A DNA stretch of 5,172 nt from Methanobrevibacter sp. (lineage in GTDB: Archaea > Methanobacteriota > Methanobacteria > Methanobacteriales > Methanobacteriaceae): contig JADLKP010000165.1 in assembly GCA_016838945.1 (NCBI GenBank), positions 1 through 5,172 on the forward strand. Direction: 5' to 3'. A program made the translations under genes and the position numbers. A model generated the notes under the pieces. The model did not search any database and was not told where the DNA came from. It saw only the letters and a program-made list of their open reading frames with translations. Of this stretch, positions 1 to 4,734 are shown one piece after another. Each line of letters starts with the position of its first letter. Positions within the stretch are counted from its first letter, which is position 1.

Positions 1-74
1 TTTATTTTCTATTTTTTTAATTTATTTTATCTTTTCTTTTTTTCATGATTCTACTAATTATTTTATTCGATATG
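1..74. other. T-rich left flank with no gene seen
   Basis: The first 74 bases are almost pure A/T with long T runs on the + strand (for example 31-43). In archaea, T-rich stretches on the coding strand often end transcription, so this could be the terminator of a + strand gene lying left of the window. No start codon with a ribosome site and no RNA gene is visible. A 6-bp palindrome TCATGA lies at 43-48 and echoes the paired palindromes near 4882-4899, but it is too short to interpret. Confidence 0.3.
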
Positions 75-129
75 TTTATATAATCACATTTAAAAATATA
101 TTATTAATTAAACTAAAATGTGATATACT
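75..129 (+). promoter_or_regulatory. Promoter and ribosome site of the 7-helix membrane protein gene
   Basis: TTTATATA at 75-82 fits the archaeal TATA-box consensus. Transcription would be expected to start about 25 bases downstream, near 103-108, leaving a short leader of about 25 bases. A GTGAT ribosome site at 120-124 lies five bases before the ATG at 130. A second A/T-rich box at 89-100 could serve instead. The position is inferred from spacing rules. Confidence 0.45.
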
Positions 130-813
130 ATGATGGATTTGTTTTTTGAATATCTAATTGTTTTTATTTTGCTATTTGTTGCCAATATTGCATTTTTAGT
201 AAGAAAATTCGATTTTAATAAAGGTAAATTTCTTCCATTTGTCCTAATTTATGGAGCGATAGTATTTGTTTTATCATTCATATGTTCTTCATTAAGAATT
301 GGGGATTATGTAATTCCTATCATTCCTTATATCTTAGGTTTTGTCAGTTTACTGGTCTTATTGTTGGCAATTCGCTTTGTCAGTTTTGGAAGGAATTTTG
401 CTGTTGAGAATGATAATGCTGTGCTTTACGGCACTGTTTCATTGTCTTTTGTATCGATCAGCGCATTGTCCTTATGTTTGAAATCAGAAAATTTAGTTTT
501 GAATTCTTTAGAATTAGCTATTTTAGCCATCGTAGTGATGTTTTTAGTTTATAAAATTTCAAGAATATTCAATAACGCTAAAAGACCTTATTATGCTGTT
601 ATTGGGGAGTATATGTTTTTAGAATTCATATTCTTGCTAATTTTGGCTTTAACTTTTAGTGCTGTTAGAGAATTAGACTACTCAATCTTCAAGTCTTTTC
701 TGATATTGACACCTACTTACCAGCTGATGTATGCAATAATCGTTATTCTCATCATTCTTGTTTTAGGTGTTCTATATAGTGATTGGATCTTTAAGAGGTT
801 GAAAAGAAAATAA
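130..813 (+). CDS. Seven-helix membrane protein of uncertain family, next to ExbB-like gene
   Basis: This 227-residue protein is almost entirely hydrophobic. I see seven membrane segments at about residues 8-24, 35-55, 62-83, 97-117, 124-142, 160-178 and 198-217. Positive residues cluster in the loops after helices 1, 3 and 5 (K25-K33, R82-R88, K142-R152) and at the C-terminus (KRLKRK). By the positive-inside rule this puts the N-terminus outside and the C-terminus in the cytoplasm. I recognise no catalytic motif. Its size, its topology and the ExbB/DUF2149 genes downstream resemble DUF2162 'predicted transporter' proteins of methanogens, but I see no Cys-Pro-Cys-type motif and cannot confirm that family. 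The start at 130 is supported by the GTGAT site at 120-124; a second ATG follows at once at 133. The gap to the next gene is 109 bases, so co-transcription is possible but unproven. The last codons and the stop are duplicated just downstream (816-851). Confidence 0.8.
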   Translation: MMDLFFEYLIVFILLFVANIAFLVRKFDFNKGKFLPFVLIYGAIVFVLSFICSSLRIGDYVIPIIPYILGFVSLLVLLLAIRFVSFGRNFAVENDNAVLYGTVSLSFVSISALSLCLKSENLVLNSLELAILAIVVMFLVYKISRIFNNAKRPYYAVIGEYMFLEFIFLLILALTFSAVRELDYSIFKSFLILTPTYQLMYAIIVILIILVLGVLYSDWIFKRLKRK

Positions 814-851
814 TGGTGATTGGATCTTTAAGAGGTTGAAAAGAAAATAAT
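779..851 (+). repeat. 36-bp perfect tandem duplication over the stop codon
   Basis: Bases 779-814 and 816-851 are identical over 36 positions with one base between them, a 37-bp period. The unit begins GTGATTGGATC and ends GAAAATAAT. The first copy encodes the last ten residues (DWIFKRLKRK region) and the TAA of the membrane protein gene. The second copy lies after that stop and has no start codon. Because the first copy keeps the stop, the protein is unchanged. The copies have not diverged, which points to a recent event or an assembly artefact. Confidence 0.95.
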
Positions 852-922
852 CATCTAATTTATTATTTTCATATTTTACTATATTCAATATTAAATTTAT
901 ATTATAATTTGGTGGGAGATGA

Positions 923-1564
923 ATGATACTTCAAGGTACAGGAATTTTAACTTCATTTATACATATTATTTCAGAAAGTTTGCTTGCACCTGTTGTAGTT
1001 ATTTTAGTTATTTTCCTTGTTTATGCGATTTTGAGTTTGGGAGGATTCTTGAATGAATGGTTTACCAAAAAGCCATTGAAATCCGATGGTTTGGAATCCT
1101 TATTGCAGGATATATCCAAATCAAACAGTCCTGATGAATTGAAATCTGTTGTAAATTCAAGCAGTTTATATAATGAACAGAAGGATGTGCTTGTAAAGAT
1201 AACTGATAATTATAATTTAGGTCCAGATGCCAGAAAGGCATTTGCAAGCAAATTGATTGAAGAAGAGGAAAGCGGTTTACTTAAACTTACTTCCAAGACA
1301 GACATTTTAGTAAGATTAGGACCAATATTCGGTTTGCTCGGTACTTTAATACCATTAGGTCCAGGACTTTCTGCTTTAGGTACTGGAGACATAACCACAT
1401 TGGCTCAATCATTGACAATAGCTTTTGATACAACAGTCACCGGTTTGACCATTGGTGCTATAGGATATGTTATTTCCAAATACAGGAAACAATGGTATGA
1501 AAGTGATTTGACAACTACTGAAACTGTTGCAGAAGCAATATTAGAGAAATTAAATGGATTTTAA
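923..1564 (+). CDS. MotA/TolQ/ExbB-family proton channel protein
   Basis: This 213-residue protein has the standard three-helix layout of the family: helix 1 at about 20-43, a long cytoplasmic loop at 44-130, helix 2 at about 133-155 and helix 3 at about 168-186. The family signature lies in helices 2 and 3: LGPIFGLLGTLIPL (132-145), then LAQSLTIAFDTTVTGLTIGA (160-179). T141 and T171 align by eye with the two helix threonines of ExbB (T148, T181) that line the proton path. In this family a pentamer surrounds a dimer of a one-helix Asp-bearing partner, and proton or sodium flow turns the complex to do mechanical work. The likely partner is the next gene, 42 bases downstream. The start at 923 follows a GGTGGGAG ribosome site (911-918); no other start has one. 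An A/T-rich sequence at 877-903 could hold its own promoter, or it may be read from the gene before. What it drives is unknown. Confidence 0.92.
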   Translation: MILQGTGILTSFIHIISESLLAPVVVILVIFLVYAILSLGGFLNEWFTKKPLKSDGLESLLQDISKSNSPDELKSVVNSSSLYNEQKDVLVKITDNYNLGPDARKAFASKLIEEEESGLLKLTSKTDILVRLGPIFGLLGTLIPLGPGLSALGTGDITTLAQSLTIAFDTTVTGLTIGAIGYVISKYRKQWYESDLTTTETVAEAILEKLNGF

Positions 1565-1606
1565 TTATCTTGTTTATCTCATTATTATTGGGAAATTGGT
1601 GATGAT

Positions 1607-1924
1607 ATGTTAAGAAAACGAAAACGTTTCAGCGATGATGGCGATGAAGATCCTATGTCTGGAATCTCAAACCTTTCAGATGCAATGCTTGTATTGGCAT
1701 TGGGGTTTTTGATCTTTGCCATTATGGCTCTTCAAGTGAATCCTGATATGATGGCTAAAACACAGGAATCACAAGCGCAGCAAGCTGCTTCTCAAGTAAG
1801 TACTGGAGAAGATTTCACTAGCAATGCAAGTGCAGGTTCCTCTCTTGAACAATCAGGTTATTCTGAAGTTGGAAAGGTTTATAGAGATCCCGATACTGGT
1901 AAGTTAGTAATGGTTCAGGGTTGA
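1607..1924 (+). CDS. DUF2149-like ExbD/TolR-type partner of the channel protein
   Basis: This 105-residue protein has a basic, cytoplasmic N-terminus (RKRKR at 3-7), an acidic stretch and then one membrane helix at about 24-43. The helix opens with NLSDAMLVLALGFLIF (22-37). D25 sits where ExbD, TolR and MotB carry the aspartate that takes up the passing proton, and the DxMLVL pattern is close to ExbD. After the helix comes a Gln/Ser/Ala-rich linker (about 50-85) and a short end motif, VGKVYRDPDTGKLVMV (88-103), which I associate with DUF2149 proteins of methanogens. It lacks the folded periplasmic domain of ExbD and the peptidoglycan-binding domain of MotB. It probably forms the rotor core inside the ExbB-like ring. 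The start at 1607 follows a GGTGAT site at 1598-1603. An ATG at 1602 reads only into an early stop. The 42-base gap to the channel gene suggests one operon. Confidence 0.85.
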   Translation: MLRKRKRFSDDGDEDPMSGISNLSDAMLVLALGFLIFAIMALQVNPDMMAKTQESQAQQAASQVSTGEDFTSNASAGSSLEQSGYSEVGKVYRDPDTGKLVMVQG

Positions 1925-2073
1925 CGGTTTCTAAAATTTTATTTTTCTTTTTTTCTATTTTAAAAATATTTTTTTATTTTTTCTAATTTTACTTATTTTT
2001 TTCTATTTTCAGAAATTATTTTTTCTTATTCTTTCTTATTTTTTTCTATTTTCAGAAACAATATATTCATTAA
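1925..2073 (+). terminator. T-rich termination region after the ExbB/DUF2149 pair
   Basis: Just after the stop at 1924 the coding strand becomes extremely T-rich (1937-1960, 1971-1990, 1996-2009 and 2019-2052). Runs of T on the coding strand are the usual archaeal termination signal, so transcription of the + strand genes very probably ends here. No gene is visible in this stretch. It also holds the 24-bp repeat listed separately. Confidence 0.55.
1992..2058 (+). repeat. 24-bp direct repeat, two copies, in the T-rich region
   Basis: Bases 1992-2015 and 2035-2058 are identical over 24 positions, 43 bases apart start to start. Each copy has a run of seven T, then TTTCT and AGAAA separated by six bases, which could form a weak 5-bp hairpin. 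A partial third version (TTTTTTTCTATTTT) lies at about 1948-1961. The copies may act as back-to-back terminators, or may only reflect slippage in simple sequence. Confidence 0.8.
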
Positions 2074-2188
2074 AAAAAGGAGTATGTGTGGTATTTGAAT
2101 ATTCATTGGTTTAAAAAGGAGTGGGGAATTATTTGAATATTCGTTGGTTTAAAAAGGAGTATGGTATTATTTGAATATTTATTGGTTA
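2074..2188. repeat. Three tandem 38-39-bp repeats between convergent genes
   Basis: Three head-to-tail units occupy 2074-2112 (39 bp), 2113-2150 (38 bp) and 2151-2188 (38 bp). Each starts AAAAAGGAGT, has a variable middle, then TTTGAATATT, and ends with a TTGGTT motif. The centre is palindromic: TGAATATTCA in unit 1, GAATATTC in unit 2, decaying to AATATT in unit 3. The units differ at several positions in the middle, so this is not a fresh duplication. Unlike a CRISPR array there are no spacers. Possible roles are a protein-binding array or part of a termination zone; nothing in the sequence decides. Confidence 0.9.
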
Positions 2189-2197
2189 AGAAAATAT

Positions 2198-2228
2198 AAA
2201 AAAGGTTTTAAAAAAATTAATTAAAACC
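2198..2228 (-). terminator. Hairpin plus T-run terminator of the small secreted protein gene
   Basis: GGTTTTAA (2204-2211) and TTAAAACC (2221-2228) form a perfect 8-bp inverted repeat with a 9-base loop. Read on the minus strand it is followed by six T (2198-2203) and more A/T sequence. It begins eight bases after the stop codon of the gene at 2236-2757, where a terminator is expected. Confidence 0.7.
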
Positions 2229-2235
2229 ACTATTT

Positions 2236-2757
2236 TTATTTGAATTTTGCAGAACCTGCAATTTCCTTGAGTTCATCAAGGTCGTTTCCTGATACGATGA
2301 CCATCTCATCTCCTGGTGAGAACAGGAATCCATCTGAGACCTTAGTGACTGCATATTTGTAGTCGTTAGTCTTAGGTAACTCGTATACATTCAATCCATC
2401 AGCATCGCTTGTTTTGTCAGAGCCATTGAAAAGTTTGCTCATTGCATCATCACTGTCTGTGTAGTTGTCTTCTGAGAAGATGATGTATTCTATGCTCAAT
2501 TTAAGGCTTTCATCCTCCCACATTGTGTGGGTCTTTTCAGGATCGTTTGAAATTTCGTTTAATGAGCTTGAAAGGCTTCCGCCGGATAATGTGAAAACGG
2601 TTCCAGCTGGAATGATTATGTGTTCTTCAAAGTCGGCATTGCTTGGAACGTCAAGGGTGAAGTTGCCGAAATCCTCTTCTTCAAGAGTCGCAGCACTTAC
2701 AGTCAGCATTCCACACATTAGAATTGATATGGCTATTGAGAATATCTTTTTATTCAT
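2236..2757 (-). CDS. Small secreted protein of unknown function
   Basis: This 173-residue protein starts with a clear signal peptide: two lysines, a hydrophobic core at about 5-20 and a likely cut after Ser-Ala-Ala (21-23). The mature part is about 150 residues, acidic (EEED at 26-29, many Asp/Glu around 95-120) and free of membrane helices, so it is probably released or held in the cell-wall space. It has beta-rich stretches (FGNFTLDVP at 30-38, YAVTKVSDGFLF at 135-146) and ends with VSGNDLDELKEIAGSAKF (155-172), a strand-then-helix ending seen in several small secreted protein families. I do not recognise the family and assign no function. The start is well supported by AAGGAGG at 2766-2772, eight bases upstream. 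It has its own promoter and terminator, so it is probably transcribed alone. It lies on the same strand as the adhesin-like gene upstream. Confidence 0.85.
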   Translation of the reverse strand: MNKKIFSIAISILMCGMLTVSAATLEEEDFGNFTLDVPSNADFEEHIIIPAGTVFTLSGGSLSSSLNEISNDPEKTHTMWEDESLKLSIEYIIFSEDNYTDSDDAMSKLFNGSDKTSDADGLNVYELPKTNDYKYAVTKVSDGFLFSPGDEMVIVSGNDLDELKEIAGSAKFK

Positions 2758-2765
2758 TGATTCTT

Positions 2766-2828
2766 CCTCCTTTTAATCGAATGATTAAAATTGATAATAT
2801 TTTTGTTTAGTTGTATATTTAAATATTG
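2766..2828 (-). promoter_or_regulatory. Promoter and ribosome site of the small secreted protein gene
   Basis: On the minus strand an ATTTAAATA-type TATA box lies at about 2814-2826. Transcription would start near 2795, giving a leader of about 38 bases that carries a strong AAGGAGG ribosome site at 2766-2772. The 11-bp sequence covering the box (2818-2828) occurs again at 2858-2868, 40 bases upstream, so a second promoter or a duplicated control element is possible. Confidence 0.5.
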
Positions 2829-2976
2829 TTAATCTTCGTTTTTTAAATAATTAAACTTTTAAATATTGAATTATTTTTAATTATTCTGAGGTTTTGCTGA
2901 ATAAAAAAGTATGAAAAAACTTATCCATAGTTATTTGACTGCCTGAAGTAGTTGTATTGAATGAATGATGATTTTT

Positions 2977-3016
2977 AAAAAAAGAAAAGATAGAAAGTAA
3001 TTCGTTGATTACTTTC
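2977..3016 (-). terminator. Hairpin plus T-run terminator of the adhesin-like gene
   Basis: GAAAGTAAT (2993-3001) and ATTACTTTC (3008-3016) form a perfect 9-bp stem with a 6-base loop. On the minus strand it is followed by a T-rich tract that includes seven T in a row (2977-2983). It starts 12 bases after the adhesin stop codon at 3029-3031, so it very likely ends that transcript and separates it from the small secreted protein gene. Confidence 0.75.
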
Positions 3017-3028
3017 AATTTAATTATT

Positions 3029-3859
3029 TTATTTGATCACTACTTTATTGCTTTTAGAAATAGCTTTGTACACATTGTCTCCTGCAAATTTAGCAGTGTA
3101 TTTGAAAGTTCCTTTTTTAGTCAATTTGATCTTTACGGTAGCTATTCCTTTTGAATTGGTTTTTGCACTGTATGTCTTTCCATTAACCTTAAAGCTAACC
3201 TTCTTGTTTTTGAGAACTTTTGTGCCTGATTTCAATGTAGTCTTTAATTTTTTGCTTTTGCTTGCTTTCTTATATGTATATTTTTTTATAGTTAAGCTGC
3301 TAGCTAAAGGCTTAATCGTCAATGTTGCACTTTTAGTCACTGCTTTATAAGTGCTGTCTCCTGCAAATTTAGCTTTGTATGTGTATTTTCCTTTTTTGTT
3401 CAAGCTTATTTTTACAGTTGCCACTCCTTTTGAATTGGTGGTTGCACTATATGATTTGCCGTTTACAGTGAAAGTGACCTTTTTGTTTTTGATGAGCTTT
3501 CCATTGTCATCTTTGAATGTTGCACTTAACTTTTTAGTTGCAGAAACTTTATATGCTGCATTCTTTACAGTCAAAACACTTTCTTTTTTATAGATGGTGA
3601 TTGTATTTGCAACCATTTGGCTTCCAATGAATTTTATATCTCCCATAAATCTGCTGTAGATATCATATGTGCCCTCTTTAGAAAGAGAAACCTTTAAAGT
3701 TGCTATTCCCCGTTCATCTGTAACTGCAGTATATTCCTTTTGATTTAATGCATATTTTATGGTCTTATTGGCAAGAGCATTTCCATCTTCATCAATTAAT
3801 TTTAATTGGAAATTAAATGGTGAATCTCCTACACTTGTATCGACTGCATATTGGATCAC
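3029..3859 (-). CDS. 3' half of a split adhesin-like protein: three Ig-like domains
   Basis: This 276-residue reading frame (GTG at 3859) is the C-terminal part of a surface adhesin-like protein. It has three Ig-like beta-sandwich units at about residues 1-91, 93-183 and 187-276. Each has the pattern D-x-x-G...L-x-N-K-x-(V/I)...Y-x-(A/T)-x-T-(D/N)-x-x-G-x-A-(T/K)-(L/V)-K-(V/I)...G-x-Y. Units 2 and 3 share FAGD (165, 258) exactly 93 residues apart and are close copies. Such domains are typical of Big_1-type bacterial and archaeal adhesins. The frame is very unlikely to be an independent gene: it has no signal peptide and no ribosome site, and its first domain lacks the opening strand, which ends the frame just upstream. 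Units 2 and 3 are extremely lysine-rich with almost no acidic residues. No membrane helix or sortase motif follows, so the basic repeats may hold the protein to the wall. If the frameshift is real, this half is probably not made. Confidence 0.8.
   Translation of the reverse strand: MIQYAVDTSVGDSPFNFQLKLIDEDGNALANKTIKYALNQKEYTAVTDERGIATLKVSLSKEGTYDIYSRFMGDIKFIGSQMVANTITIYKKESVLTVKNAAYKVSATKKLSATFKDDNGKLIKNKKVTFTVNGKSYSATTNSKGVATVKISLNKKGKYTYKAKFAGDSTYKAVTKSATLTIKPLASSLTIKKYTYKKASKSKKLKTTLKSGTKVLKNKKVSFKVNGKTYSAKTNSKGIATVKIKLTKKGTFKYTAKFAGDNVYKAISKSNKVVIK
3032..3580 (-). repeat. Two copies of a 279-bp period repeat encoding Ig-like domains
   Basis: The stretches at 3311-3580 and 3032-3301 encode two close copies of a domain of about 90 residues. 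They are similar at DNA level too: an identical stretch starts at 3076 and again at 3355 (TGTCTCCTGCAAATTTAGC), 279 bases or 93 codons apart. This indicates internal domain duplication, which is common in adhesins and prone to recombination. Confidence 0.85.
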
Positions 3860-3868
3860 ATTACTTTA
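3860..3868 (-). other. Frameshift site splitting the adhesin-like gene
   Basis: On the minus strand the 5' frame reads ATT TTA AAG TAA and stops at 3863-3861. The 3' frame is closed upstream by TAA at 3868-3866 and is open from AGT at 3865. The switch is therefore confined to about nine bases. Losing any one base of the AAAGTAAT stretch (3867-3860) fuses the halves, giving for example TKIIL-SNVIQYAVD, and restores a complete Ig-like domain whose opening strand is in one half and the rest in the other. Units 2 and 3 start the same way (SVLTV, SSLTI), which supports the join. The cause may be a one-base insertion, an assembly error or, less likely, recoding. Confidence 0.8.
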
Positions 3869-4688
3869 AAATAATTTTGGTGCTCTTTGGAATAATTATT
3901 TCAGTTGCAGGAATATAGATTTCATCAGCATCCAATCCTTCATGGGTCATTTGTATTCCATTGAATTTTAAAGCTTTTGCACCATTTAAAGTATTGTTTG
4001 CAATGTTTATGGAACCACTTAATTCTGTATTTGTATCGGCCGATTCTATATTAACTAATGTAGCTCCTTCGTTAGCAATTGCAATGGTGATATTTTCTAA
4101 TGTAATTCCAGCAACATTTGAGATGTGATTAATTCCTTGAGTCACACCTTTTGCTAATATGATAGTTTGATTAGGTTCTGTTAAAAAGAAAATAGTATTT
4201 CTTATAGTTACATGGCTTGGACCACCATTAGCCGGAGATTCAACTGTGAAGAAATTATCAACAGTTCCATTAATTTTTCCTCCTTCTAGGATATATGATT
4301 TTTTAATAGTTATGGGTTCTGTAAAACTAAATAAGTAATTGTCATTCAATTTAAATACTTGTCCATCATTATAATTATAATTTGGCCCATCTCTAAGGTA
4401 TTTAAGACCATCATTATTTTGTATAGTTGCTGGGTTTCCTCCAATATTGACTTCACCGTCCCTTAACTCTTCATCAAGATTTTCATTTGTAATTGCAGAT
4501 AATGGTTCTTCACTCAATTCATTAACTGAACCAATATTCGCTTCATATTCATTATCTGATTCAAGTTCAGAATCAATATCTGAAGTTTCCGCTATAGCAT
4601 CATTTATATCCTCATTTGCACTAGCTGCAGATACAGAAATTGCAAGCAGAAAGATCAATAATAATGACACTATAATTTTATTTTTCAT
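3861..4688 (-). CDS. 5' half of a split adhesin-like surface protein
   Basis: Read from ATG at 4688, this is a 275-residue N-terminal part of a secreted adhesin-like protein. The signal peptide is MKNK followed by a hydrophobic core and a likely cut after ASA, about residue 24. Next is a strongly acidic, probably unstructured stretch (about 25-80) with many Asp/Glu. From about 95 to 255 there is a beta-rich, Asn-rich region with short I-x-N-x-x-I type strands (VTIRNTIFF, GITLENITIAIAN, SGSINIANNTL) that resembles the beta-helix-like part of Methanobrevibacter adhesin-like proteins. Several N-x-S/T sites could carry glycans. It ends in IIIPKSTKIILK, the opening strand of an Ig-like domain that continues in the other frame at 3865. 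I prefer 4688 over the ATG at 4700 because GAGGGAT at 4692-4698 is then a well-spaced ribosome site. If translated as it stands, the product would be secreted but lack the basic C-terminal domains. Confidence 0.8.
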   Translation of the reverse strand: MKNKIIVSLLLIFLLAISVSAASANEDINDAIAETSDIDSELESDNEYEANIGSVNELSEEPLSAITNENLDEELRDGEVNIGGNPATIQNNDGLKYLRDGPNYNYNDGQVFKLNDNYLFSFTEPITIKKSYILEGGKINGTVDNFFTVESPANGGPSHVTIRNTIFFLTEPNQTIILAKGVTQGINHISNVAGITLENITIAIANEGATLVNIESADTNTELSGSINIANNTLNGAKALKFNGIQMTHEGLDADEIYIPATEIIIPKSTKIILK

Positions 4689-4691
4689 AGT

Positions 4692-4734
4692 ATCCCTCAT
4701 TTAGATTATTAAAATATAATTAAATTTTTATAAA
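4692..4734 (-). promoter_or_regulatory. Promoter and start-deciding ribosome site of the adhesin-like gene
   Basis: On the minus strand TTTATAAA at 4727-4734 is a good archaeal TATA box. Transcription about 25 bases downstream would begin near 4705. GAGGGAT at 4692-4698 then lies three bases before the ATG at 4688, the same spacing as the GGTGAT site of the gene at 1607. An ATG at 4700 would be nearly leaderless and would overlap this site, so 4688 is favoured. Confidence 0.5.

Noticed and set aside
1062..1398. Minus-strand open frames inside the ExbB-like gene
   Set aside because: They lie wholly antisense to a well-supported channel gene, lack ribosome sites and resemble no protein family.
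2074..2188. A CRISPR array
   Set aside because: The repeats are contiguous with no spacers, the units vary, and no cas gene is present.
2074..2200. Tiny frames in the 38-bp repeats (AAGGAG followed by ATG or GTG, encoding FEY-type peptides)
   Set aside because: In unit 3 the ribosome-like site is only one base from the ATG, too close for initiation. The frames end after about 4-12 codons and the start is not kept in unit 2.
3033..3593. Long open frames on the + strand across the adhesin repeats
   Set aside because: They are antisense shadows of the lysine-rich Ig-like repeats, where AAA/AAG codons read as TTT/CTT and avoid stops. They have no ribosome site or promoter.
3860..3869. Programmed +1 recoding joining the adhesin halves
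   Set aside because: The site AAG TAA T offers no good re-pairing for the P-site tRNA in the new frame, and no stimulatory element is visible. Mutation or sequence error is simpler.
4689..4700. Start of the adhesin-like gene at the ATG at 4700
   Set aside because: That ATG overlaps the ribosome site for the ATG at 4688, has none of its own, and would be almost leaderless from the predicted promoter.
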